Shown here: positions 11,205-20,689 of the stretch, piece by piece | Numbering within the stretch: position 1 is the first letter of the stretch | Layout: each line of letters begins with the position of its first letter | Assembly (NCBI RefSeq): GCF_901000735.1 | Contig: NC_081545.1 | Coordinates: forward strand, 1,532,583 to 1,596,582 | DNA length: 64,000 nt | Source of the DNA: Corylus avellana | Lineage: Eukaryota > Streptophyta > Magnoliopsida > Fagales > Betulaceae | Reading direction: 5' to 3' | Made by a program: the position numbers and the translations under genes | The notes under the pieces: generated by a model | What the model was told of the DNA's origin: nothing | Seen by the model: only the letters and a program-made list of their open reading frames with translations | Databases searched by the model: none

Positions 11205-11588
11205 TGCACGGCAGCGTGAGGGACCTGCCGTACGTGCAGAGGAATTCAAAAAAAAAATTAATAATTTAATTGAAAATTAATTTAAATTAATCAATTTTTT
11301 AATTGAAAAAAAAAATTCCAGAAAAAATTAAAAAAATATATATTTTTTAAATTTCCTGACGTGTCAATTTTGACACGTCAGAAAAATAATTTCTGACGTG
11401 TTAATTACAACACGTCAGAAATTTCTGGCGTGTCAAAATTAACACGTCAGAAATTTTCCGTTTCTGACACCTATAATTTCCACGTGTGAAACACGTCAGA
11501 AAGGCCCCATCATAAACGTTTTCTGACGTGTCAGACTACCTGACACATCAGAAAATGTTCGTCATAAAAAATTTAATTTTTTGTAGTG

Positions 11589-11660
11589 AAAGGTCACTAA
11601 TTCGAATCTCCTCCCCTCCCCTCTCTCTTCCCTTGTGTGAACATATCAAAAAAAGAAATA
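11589..11660 (+). mobile_element. SINE, right half (after CACTA insertion)
   Basis: 'ggtcactaattcgaatctcc' is a tRNA B-box-like segment matching the SINE at 19076-19172 ('ggtcactagttcgaatcccc'), followed by a pyrimidine stretch and 'cttgtgtgaacatatc' with an A-rich tail. With 10008-10047 and one AAA it rebuilds a continuous SINE. Confidence 0.65.
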
Positions 11661-11964
11661 AATATATAGCAAAAAAATTTGGAAATTTCTATTTTTGGAT
11701 TGGTATTACAGAAATCGATCGTTTACTGTCTTTTTAGAGTGACATTAATGGATTTTCCTTTCTTTAAATAGATTTCCATATATAGTTTGGACCAGACAAT
11801 ATTAAGAAATTATAAAAATCATTTTTCATTTCATCTTTTATCAGTTTCTATATAGTAAATGAGTGAATCCGCTATTGAATTTGTGTGGGATTCATGAGTC
11901 CACAAATTCATTAATAAATCCATTAAATTTGCAAAAACATAGACATAATCTACAAAATGACTGA

Positions 11965-12170
11965 ATCACGTGAAAGCTTTAATCAGCTTAGCATTTCCAA
12001 CATTTTCAACGCAAAATAAAGTAATGATTATTGGAGTCTTGAAAGTGAATTTTCCAACCGAAAGTGCTCCATTAATTACAACCATATCAATTTTCAAAAG
12101 TGGTGATCACGAGAGACGTGGAAATGACTCTTTACGAAAGAAGTCTTCCATTATGAAACGGTGATCCTTG
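11965..12170 (-). promoter_or_regulatory. Orphan RLP upstream module
   Basis: Carries 'agtgctccatt', 'gtggtgatcacgagagacg', 'tggaaatgac' and 'ttccattatgaaacggtgat' like the region upstream of RLP-A at 8041-8190, but no RLP coding sequence is next to it. Probably a footprint of a lost RLP copy. Confidence 0.45.
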
Positions 12171-12451
12171 TTTTCCTCTATTGATAGACAAAAGATCAAA
12201 AGCGAAAAGAGCACATAAGCAAAAGGACATGAAAGAAGTGAAGAACAATATATAACAATGTATGGCTTGTAAAAGTTTGAGAGAAGCTCTGTTTGGTTAA
12301 CTCACCAAAACAAAGGATTGTGATATTATTTATCATTAAGGCTTTACAGAGAATTAAGAAAACATACAAAGAGGAAAGCCTATATTCGTGTATCTAAAAG
12401 CCAGACAAAGAATACAAGTAGAAGACTAAGAAAGGAAAAAGATGAGAATTC

Positions 12452-13103
12452 TGTTAAAAATAATGCAAAATGTGTTCCTATTTCTTAGCTTGTTAGTTGA
12501 GTAGTGGGTTAGTGGTAACTATTAAATAGCTTGTTATTTGATTCGATCAGCAGCATTATCTTTATTGTATGCACGTTGAGTCCTTTGGCTTTAAGCATGC
12601 TTTTAGCCATTTCCACAATGCTTCTATTTTTCCTCTCCGCAAGATTGAGGATTGTCAGGAGTTTTAAACATTTTGCATTAAGGGGGAGTGTTAGAAATAA
12701 TGCAAAATGTGTTCCTATTTCTTAGCTTGTTAGTCGTGTTGTTTTGTTTGATGAGAAAAATGCTTGGAATTGGAATGAGCATCAACATTTTCCTTTCACA
12801 ATCCAAGAGGATGATAACTTGGTGGATGAGATAGTAGAGCATGAAGGTGAAAGCTGCCCATCTAATCCTTCAAGTCCTTTCACACCTAGAAACAGCCCAT
12901 CTAGCTATTCAGGTTCTTCATCGTTCTCTTCTCTTGAACCACCACGGAGAAAAGTGAAGGACTTGAAAGAGATATATGAGCAGGGTGAAAGATGTCATTT
13001 TAAATAGGTTAATGAGCCAAGAAACTTTCTAGAAAGCTGCTCAAGACAAATAATGGTGTGTTGTTATGGATGAAGAAATTGAAGCTTTGGAGAAAAACAT
13101 GGA
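12452..13103. mobile_element. Scrambled Copia fragments in mixed orientation
   Basis: In order: an LTR piece starting TGTTAAAAATAATGCAAAAT (12452-12577, plus); an integrase piece on the minus strand (12578-12650) reading ERKNRSIVEMAKSMLKAKG; a polypurine tract AAGGGGGAG and second LTR start (TGTTAGAAATAATGC, 12680-12735, plus); then integrase C-terminus to RT start on the plus strand (FDEKNAWNWNEH at 12744, later EALEKN near 13080). Such an order cannot come from one insertion. The same arrangement occurs at 42319-42883, so scrambling came before the duplication. Confidence 0.7.
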
Positions 13104-13289
13104 CCCACTTAACCACTACTAGAATAACATAGAGTACTAAGTAACTAAACTCCTAGACTCAAGGACTCAACGTGCATACAATAAAGATAATGCTGAATCA
13201 AATAACAAGCTATTTAATAGGTACCACTAACCCACTACTCAACCAACAAGCTTAGAAATAGGAACACATTTTGCATTATTTCTAACATC

Positions 13290-13301
13290 TGGTATCAAAG
13301 C
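13290..13301 (+). other. Copia primer binding site (tRNA-iMet type)
   Basis: TGGTATCAAAGC two bases after the LTR end at 13287. One mismatch to the usual TGGTATCAGAGC. Confidence 0.75.
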
Positions 13302-13308
13302 TAGATTA

Positions 13309-15076
13309 ATGGCAAGCAACCGTGTTAACCCCTCACAACCATCACTCCCACTCCTTCAAAGAGCTGGGTATGATATTTGGAGTACAAACATGAAGACTCT
13401 CTTTATTTCCCAAGACCTATGGGATTTAGTAGAGAAAGTTTATTCAGAAACTGGTGTTTCTATAGACACACTCAAAGAGCTTCGAAAGAAAGATGCCAAT
13501 GCATTTTTTTTTCATTCAACAAGCTGTGGATGAATCCATCTTTCCCCGAATTATTGCTGAAATAAAGTCGAAGGATGCTTGGGATGCATTACAAAATGGG
13601 TATCGTGGTAATATCAAGGTATTGACAATCAAACTTCAAACTCATCGCAGAAATTTTGAAAGTTTGATGATGAAAGAAGGTGAGTCTATGCATGATTATT
13701 TCTCTAATATGCTAGACGTTGTTAATCAAATCAGAAAATTTGGTGCAGAGGCTGCCATAAAAGAATCTAAGGATTTAAGTGTGCTAACAGTTGATGAATT
13801 ATTTGGTTCCTTGCAATCTCATGAAGACAAGATGAAAAGACATGAAGAAAATTCTATAGAAAATGCATTTTATACAAAAATGAAGTTTTCTAAACGCAAA
13901 ACAAGTGGTGAGACTAATGAGTCTATTGGCGAGGGTTCAACCACTAGAGGGCGTGGAGGCCATTTTTTTCGTGGAAAAAGAGGGGTGGTCAAATAGGTGG
14001 ACATTCAAGTAACGACTACCAATATCGTATTAATGGAAGAAATGTTGAAGCTGGTGATGAAGGTGAAAATTCTTACCGAAAGCCCCAATGTTATTATTGT
14101 AACAATTATGGCCATATAAATAGGTATTGTAGGCTCAAAGAAATACAAGCAAACTTTGCTAAAGAAAAAGAGAAAGACGAAATAGAAAGTTTGTTTCTTG
14201 CATGTTACTCTGCTAAAGAATGTACGCCAAATGATTGGTATAGTAATCATATGACAGCCAATTTGGAAGCTTTCACTAACTTGGATAAATCTATGACAAG
14301 CAAAGTGAAGATGGGTGATGGAACCATACGTTCAACACATGGCAAAGGTAATATACAGCTTAACTCACGTGGAATGGACATCATATACAATGTTTTGTAT
14401 ATTCCTAATTTGGATTCAAATCTGTTAAGTGTGGGGCAATTTATAGAAGAAGGTTATTCGCGTTTGAAGATTTATCATGTTATTTGTATAAAAACAAAGC
14501 CAAGCAAGATTTGTTAGTCCATATCCCTATGGTTAAAAACAAAATATTTCCTCTTAATATTGCTGGGGAAAAACAAGCACTTAAGGCTTCATTTTTAGAT
14601 GATAATTGGTTGTAGCATTATAGATATGGACATCTCAATTTTAGAAGCTTGAATTTTTTGAGTGAAAATAATTTGGTAGATGGTTTGCCTTCAATTCAAC
14701 ATGTTGATGCTTTGTGTGAAAGTTGTTTATTTGGGAAGCATCATCGCAATTCTTTTCCTAAAGGGGAAGTAAAAAGGGCCTCAAAACAATTGAATTGGTG
14801 CATGCAGACGTTTGTGGGCCTATGCGAACTCCCTCACTTAACAACGTAAAGTATTTTATTGTTTTTGTGGATGATTATAGCAGAATGACATGGGTGTATT
14901 TTGCTAAGGAAAAATCTGAATTTTTTCCAATTTTCAAGAAGTTCAAGAATCAAGTTGAGAAACAGAGTGGTAACTCTGTGAAGATTTTGCAAACCGATCG
15001 TGTTGGTGAGTTTCTCTCCAAGGAGTTTGACAATTTTTGTGAAGGAGACATTCTCCTACAGTCTTTAGCATACTAA
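13309..15076 (+). pseudogene. Copia Gag-protease-integrase remnant
   Basis: Begins MASNRVNPSQPSLPLLQRAG and continues as a UBN2-type Gag (YDIWSTNMKTLF; later KTHRRNFES-like region near 13640), changing frame near 13500. A zinc knuckle CYYCNNYGHINRYC lies near 14089, the protease-region relic (YSNHMTANLEAF) near 14240, where the expected DSG reads NDW, and the integrase HHCC part near 14620-14750 (CLFGKHHR). Integrase core HADVCGPMRTP and DDYSRMTWVYF follow, then the frame ends near 15076 just after the second catalytic Asp region (TDRVGEF). At least four frame changes and stops. Not functional. Confidence 0.85.
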
Positions 15077-15648
15077 TGCTCTATACCAGATGTTATAAGT
15101 AAAAAAGGATAGATGCACAAGCAATAGTCTTCTTTACAACTGTTAGGTTGAAAGAGGTAAAACAAAGTGAATAAAAATAGAAAGTAAAATATCACGTGTG
15201 AAATCTGAGATAATGTGCATAAAACTTATCTGAATAATTCATTTAGTAAAACATTTAAATAGACAACAAATAAAACACTCACTCCTTAAAACAATTACCC
15301 ACTTAATCTACTAGAATAACATGGGCCATTAAGTAATTGAAACTCCTAAACTAAAGGACTCAACTTGCAACATGATAAACTAATAAACAGATAATGTTCA
15401 CTAAGAAATAGGACACTAACACACTACTCACATAACAAGCTAAGAAATATGAACATATCTGCATTATTTCTAACAACTTCTATTTTGGGAAGGAGTGATA
15501 GCCTTATGTCCATGTTTCATGGGACTGCTGTGACATGTTGTCACATGAATTCAGGAAATCATGTAGCATCTTGAGGAGCGTAAAAACAGAAGTGCAGATC
15601 ATCATAAAACATGGACTGAAGATGGGCTACTAGTTGAAGCAGGGAGAG

Positions 15649-16247
15649 ACTAGTAGGGATGTAAACGAGTCGAGCCTGAGTGAGTTTCCCTTATTTGTGT
15701 TCGGCTCGTTTAAATTTTACTTGAGTTTGAGCCGAACTCAAGGACAAGCCAAAAAATCGAGCCCAAGCTCGAGCTCATAATAAGTCGAGCCAAGAGCTGG
15801 CTCTTATATTTTATTTAATTTAATTTTTTTCTTATTAATTTAATGTTTTTAATTATAAATTTAAACTTCAAATACTCTTAAACAGCTCAAGAAGCCTAAG
15901 CTAATTGTTTGCTTAGCCTATCTAGCCGAGTAAGGAGCCTAAATCAATACAGCAAAGCACTTGGTTTCGAAGAGAAGATATGCATCCTTTTATAATAAAA
16001 TATGCTATTAGAAAAGAAAAAAAAAATCATCAATTTTTAATATTAATATGAGCAACTATGTGAACAACTACCCATTCGAGCCTTATACGAGTTTCTCACG
16101 AACCTAACCGAGTTGAGCTGAGCTTGCTTCGTTTAATATTTGAGTCAGTATTTGTATTCACGAAACACTTCATTTAATAATCGAGTTGAGAATGAACCAT
16201 GCCCGAGCTCGCTCGCTCGCTAGGGCTTCGCTCACTTAACACCCCTA
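15649..16247. mobile_element. hAT-like non-autonomous element
   Basis: TAGGGATGTAAACGAG at 15654 and CACTTAACACCCCTA at the right end are imperfect inverted termini of the widespread plant type rich in 'gagctcgagc' motifs inside. An 8-bp repeat AGGGAGAG flanks it (15641-15648 and 16248-16255), the hAT target-duplication length, but five bases (ACTAG) lie between the left repeat and TAGGG. The flanks are gene-like but unrecognised. No transposase. Confidence 0.6.
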
Positions 16248-16255
16248 AGGGAGAG

Positions 16256-17280
16256 CATGAAAGCTGGAATGATTTGGGGGATCGTCTTCTAATTGCAGAT
16301 GGACTGGTTGATTGCCATATTTGGAGTGAGTTGCTGAAGTACTTGTTGGGATTTATCCTTTAACATGGCTTAATGTACCAATGATTGTTCTCGAATATTG
16401 CTCTTATGCTACCATTTATTTTTATGGCTTGATTTAATACCAAATGATGAACTTAATATTTTAATAATATTTTAAGATTAATACCAATCTTAATCTTTTG
16501 CATTAATATTTTTTGTTAGATCTTGTCAAAATTTCGAAAATATCCCTATTTTTAAAAATATTTAAAAAATTACGAAAATTCAAGGGTAGGGTTTTTTTTT
16601 TTTTTTTTTTTTTGCAAATTCGATTATGTCCTGACAAACGCTTGATTCTTACCAATTTTTTATTTTATTTTTTGAATAAAAAACAGAGGTATTTTCAAAA
16701 AATTTACTGGATTTAATGGCATATCCTAACGGAATAAGGCATTCCAAAAAAATTGAAAATTTGATACCCTAAATTGAGAGTTTTTAAACTTTAAATGATA
16801 GTTTCAAAATGCATAGAAATGAAGAATTTTGTAAAGTTTTCCCTAATAATTTTGTAGAAGGGTGAGATACAAAGGATTTTGCGCTCATTATTGATGATCC
16901 TATATTATGGCCAATGGCTTGTAAATTAGTAATTTCTATATTTAATGCACGAGGGTGAAAACCAAACAGTGAAAAAATTAGGAGATGCCCAACGTAATTC
17001 CAAGGAATGATTCGTGAATCTAAGAACATGTTTAGGATTGCGTTTGAGAAATATAATTTTTAAGTCAAAAAGTGTTTTTTTTGCAAAAGCTTCATTTTTA
17101 AGTTTTTGCCAAAAGTGCGTTTTGACCATTTGTAGATTTTTTGAACCATTAAAAGCGCTTTCAAATTTTTTTACTAAACATATACTTTTTTTTTCAAACG
17201 GACATTTTAAGTGTTAAACGCATTTTTAGGCCCCTCAAATGCACACTCTAACAAGCCAAAAAGTGTCTTGGTACAGATAA
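16256..17280. other. AT-rich intergenic DNA
   Basis: After a short gene-like stretch to about 16350, with no family I recognise, only AT-rich sequence with a T run near 16592-16613. No gene, terminal repeat or RNA feature is supported. Confidence 0.5.
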
Positions 17281-17990
17281 CATCATTTTGACAAACACTC
17301 TCTTCTTTCTCTTGAGAGAGAGTTCGTTTTTCCTTGCATTTTATCCACCTCCTCATTAAGGTTTTTCCTCCGCCTTTGTGCGGCTCTTACCGAGGGAGGA
17401 GGGAGAGACCTTGTTTTCTCTCCCCTCCACCTAGTGCACCCATTTCCCCTCCCCTCTCCATCGCCAGTTCTCCTTTTTTTTTCATTTTCATTTTCCCCTG
17501 AGCAACGGTGCCACCATTCCTTCTTCCTCAGCCTACGTCGGCCCCCTCTGGCCGCTTTCCACCCCTTGCAGCCACGCCGTTCTCGGTTCTATGGTAGTTC
17601 TCAACTTCGGAATTTTCCAAGCCACATCTGTCAGCCTCCATCCCCCCCCCCCCCACTAACTCCAACGCTCCACATCAAGGCTTTCCACATCCTCCTAGTC
17701 TTCCATCGACACCATCCCTGCCATGTTCCAATCACCATGTGCTTCTACACGGTCATAATGTGCTTGCGCGTAGATCTCACGTGGTGGTGCATAGTTTTCA
17801 CGTACTACCCCCACTTTAGGGGTGGCTCGCAAACCACCTCAGAGGTGGCTGGTGATGGCCGCACGCCACCCCCATGGGCCAAGGGTCACAGCGAGCCACC
17901 CCTAGCCACCTCTAGGATGGCAGGCTGGCCACTCCCTCCCCCAATGGGGTGGATACCAACCAACAGCCACCCGTCTATTTTCTTTTAAAA
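17281..17990 (+). repeat. GC-rich repeat related to 8770-9400
   Basis: C/T-rich DNA with an open frame of 184 codons (MHPFPLPSPSPVLLFFSF) whose middle (AAFHPLQPRRSRFYGSSQLR) resembles the other GC-rich repeat. Homopolymer C and A runs mark it as decayed repeat DNA. I see no domain. Confidence 0.45.
17817..17904. repeat. Inverted repeat with 14-bp perfect arms
   Basis: Arms TAGGGGTGGCTCGC (17817-17830) and GCGAGCCACCCCTA (17891-17904) around a GC-rich loop. The GGGTGGC...GCCACCC motif recurs at 27231-27330 and is probably part of a dispersed element. Confidence 0.7.
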
Positions 17991-19075
17991 AAAAAAAAAA
18001 TTTATAATTCTTATAGTTCATATATTTATATTTATTTATTTTTAATTAAGGATGACATATCATCATTCTATTGGTGATGACGTGATACAATAATGGAATC
18101 CGTCAAGTTTTTTGACGGAATTTGATTACAATGACTAAATTGTTATTTTGGCATATATATCTTGATAATCTCTTAATTATTTCTTTATTTAATTTTTTTT
18201 TTTTTTTTATAAGTTGGGAACATTGACTTATATAAATACAAAAGCACATAAATACAAATAATTTATGTATATGTCTGTTTGTGCGCGTTTATATAAAATA
18301 AAAATATAGAAGTCTTAAATTTAATCTCGTGCCATCACAAACATACAATAGTATAAACAATTAACAAAATAAACTAACACATGATCTATAGAGTTCAAGA
18401 AAAATGATATCAAAAATAAATATTGTAAACTCAAATGATTGCAGAAGTAAATCACTCAAAAATTAAAATAAAAATAGATATTTTCATCATATTCCACATT
18501 TTTGCACCAAAAAAACACAAATAAATGCAAAGAAAAACGAGACGTGGGGAAGATGGCTAAGAAAAAAAAAACATAATAACGCATAATATATTAATTTTGG
18601 GGGGACAAATTCATAAAATATGTATATTTTATAAATAATTGTAAAAATTTTGGGGGGACGAACACATGGGTCCGCCCATGTTCATGGGGAAAAAGATAAT
18701 TACCCTCATTTTATTTAATGTGACATGTGTTATCTTCATGATTGAGTATGACGTGACAACACCGAATCGTACAAAATTTAACGGAAGGTAGACAAAATGA
18801 TCTATTTAATAAGGATTAGAATCTTAGGGTTCCTTAAGGAGCTAGGGATTTGATTAAAAAAGTAATACTTCAAGACTTCTGAAACATTTTTTCCAACAAA
18901 AAACTCAAAAGCCTATAAGTTGTACGTGACTCAATTTCATTATATCAACTACTTCACTTTGTTATTTATATACTTGATGTAAGCAAAAAGGAAACTTATT
19001 TTCCAACGAAGTTGCTGTCTCAATTTACTAAAGCCAAATCCCCACCCCACCTAAACCATCTTTTTTTTCTTTTTG
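17991..19075. other. AT-rich intergenic DNA with repeat remnants
   Basis: Contains homopolymer runs and 'ttttggggggacgaacacat' near 18650, which resembles 'attttggggaggacccatgc' near 63310 and suggests a shared dispersed repeat. No gene seen. Confidence 0.4.
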
Positions 19076-19172
19076 ACATGTCCATACAAGGGAAGAGTGA
19101 GAGGGGATTCGAACTAGTGACCTCCGCTTCATGAGGCAAGGTTCACAGCCGATTAAGCTACCCCTTGGAGAC
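19076..19172 (-). mobile_element. tRNA-derived SINE
   Basis: On the minus strand 'ggggtagcttaatcggctg' (A-box-like) is followed 30 bases on by 'ggtcactagttcgaatcccc' (B-box-like) and a pyrimidine-rich part ending 'cttgtatggacatgtc' with an A/G tail. It cannot fold as a full tRNA, and it matches the split copy at 10008-10047 plus 11589-11660. Pol III promoter boxes are implied. Confidence 0.65.
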
Positions 19173-19603
19173 TAAACCATCTTTTAATAAAGACGAATGT
19201 TATGCGTATAAAATATTTTACAAAATAAATTATTGCAAAGTGATGTGGTACAATGCAATTGAGAATGAGATGAATCCAAATTTTGAAAAATTTAATCGTA
19301 AGTTTTTTTTTTTTTTTTTTTTTGGATAAAATATTTTGTAAGTTTAACTTTTCTCTTTAATAAAACCTAAACCACGGTTTAGAACTAGCTTTTGGGTTTG
19401 AAATGTTGCAACCACGGCCATGCTTCCAGGCCATGGTAGTGTAGTTAATTTTGTACGTTGGAGAGGGGACTCATTCAGCTATCCACATGCCAAAGCTTGC
19501 GCCAGGTATATATATATATATACAACATATGAAGAAGTTTGTTTTCTCACAAGTTCGACGAATCGAAATAATAATAGAAAGAACATATATATATATATAT
19601 ATA
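19173..19603. other. AT-rich intergenic DNA
   Basis: No gene. Contains a T run (19300-19322) and two TA runs; the second (19585-19603) is the target of the next element. Confidence 0.5.
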
Positions 19604-19969
19604 TGTTGGGTCATATTTTCCCAACAGTAAAAACAAAAATACAGGACCCTCAGCACCTTGTCACCTTCCATTAAGGTGGACACGTGGACTCTCAGTTAAC
19701 AAGTTGCTATCAAACCCCTATAAAAGGAGACCTCCACACTATTTTTTAGGGCCGGTTCTTCAACCTCTTTAATCTCTGAATCTCCTTCTTACTTAAACTC
19801 TTATTATGAAACACATCACTGATTTAAGCATCAGAGAACTTCCGCGGCACCCGGCCCGGAGACCCTTTAACGCTCTTACTATTTTATAGAAGCTGAAGAT
19901 CGAAGACACCACGAAGAACGAAGATCACACCATCCGGAGACTGTTGTACAAAGAAATCGTGCTTCAACA
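19604..19969 (+). repeat. LARD-like element 5' LTR
   Basis: 366 bp with TG...CA ends; contains a TATA box (19719) and a palindromic start (TGTTGGG...CCCAACA). The twin is 25584-25949. Confidence 0.93.
19719..19726 (+). promoter_or_regulatory. LTR TATA box
   Basis: TATAAAAG in 'acccctataaaaggag', a strong plant TATA box. The 3' LTR copy reads TATAAGAG. Confidence 0.75.
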
Positions 19970-19972
19970 GTT

Positions 19973-19988
19973 TGGCGCCGTCTGTGGG
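19973..19988 (+). other. Primer binding site, TGGCGCC type
   Basis: TGGCGCCGTCTGTGGG three bases after the 5' LTR. TGG at its start fits a tRNA CCA end; this class is usual in Gypsy-like elements. Confidence 0.8.
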
Positions 19989-20689
19989 AACGACTACGTT
20001 TTTACTAAATCAAAATCTGTTATGGTAATGATCTTACATCTAGGCGATATATCAACCAGCCAAAATCAAATATTTATAGATCCATACCTACGGATCCCAC
20101 ATCCAGTTTGCGACAACCTGTGGTGACGGATGTCATTTTATTTCGAATCAAAATCTTCAAAGGAAAAGAAGATGAAACTGCTCAAGGTTCTTCTCAGATA
20201 AATTCAAGGAAGTGCCGTGCAGAGCTCAGTAAAAAAAAAAACTCAGAAAGGGGCAGAAAATATCTCTGACATGTTATACGTGCCCTTTAGAAGAAAAAGA
20301 AAAGAAAAAAACAATTGAATTGTTTCTTGATTTCTTTTGGACACGTGGAAGATAAGTGCAAGCATTGTGTGCCACGTGGTGTTCAGAAGATATTTTTTCT
20401 TTGGTTTGTGTGCGTTCGCACACAACATGTGACGGTTTTATTTTTCTCAAACACTTTGGAAAAAATTTTTTGCCAAGAAGCAATATGCAGAACTTCATCA
20501 AGTCAAAAGGCAACGAGAAGAGAATCTCAGCAATGGTCAAAGTACGGCCAGCGATTGTCAATCAGGCAACATCGCCGGTGGTCTTCAATTCGTTACAACA
20601 AGCCATGATTCCACCGTTACCTCTTCGGCGCTCCAGAGTCCAGAGTTTCTGCAACTAGAGGTTCCATCAACACACTGCACCTGCGAGCC

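Larger units (their letters stand above)
10051..11588. mobile_element. Non-autonomous CACTA (En/Spm) transposon
   Basis: The element starts CACTATAAAAAAA and ends TTTTTTGTAGTG, inverted CACTA termini, with AAA on both sides (10048-10050 and 11589-11591) as the 3-bp target duplication. Both subterminal regions hold dense direct and inverted copies of CACGTCAGAAAATT/TTTCTGACGTG, as expected for CACTA transposase-binding repeats. The interior is a purine-rich low-complexity stretch plus palindromes; no transposase is encoded. At 1,538 bp it is a deletion derivative that needs an autonomous partner. A partial copy lies at 40900-41467. Confidence 0.9.
11044..13017. repeat. Segmental duplication block, copy 1 (partner 40900-42883)
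   Basis: Starts in the CACTA interior and runs through the SINE half, an RLP upstream module and the scrambled Copia pieces. The partner is colinear base by base. The flank from 11590 on is nearly identical, while the CACTA part differs by several substitutions and indels. The partner ends abut N gaps, so its true limits are unknown. Confidence 0.9.
13104..15473 (+). mobile_element. Degenerate, internally deleted Copia element
   Basis: A partial 5' LTR ends GCATTATTTCTAACA at 13287, followed by a primer binding site, gag, protease and integrase remnants. A second LTR end (to 15473, same GCATTATTTCTAACA) resembles 13104-13287 at clearly lower identity. RT and RNase H are missing. The 3' LTR start is unclear, near 15090-15270. 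Confidence 0.7.

Noticed and set aside
10693..11219. Long Lys/Glu/Arg-rich and Phe/Leu/Ser-rich open frames on both strands
   Set aside because: They come from the purine-rich low-complexity interior of the CACTA element; open on both strands because of composition, no domain.
10100..11520. CRISPR-like array from the repeated CACGTCAGAAAA units
   Set aside because: Units occur in both orientations with irregular spacing and define CACTA subterminal repeats in a plant genome.
19076..19172. Possible tRNA gene on the minus strand
   Set aside because: A- and B-box-like motifs are present, but no acceptor stem or anticodon arm pairs, and a second family copy exists; it is a SINE.
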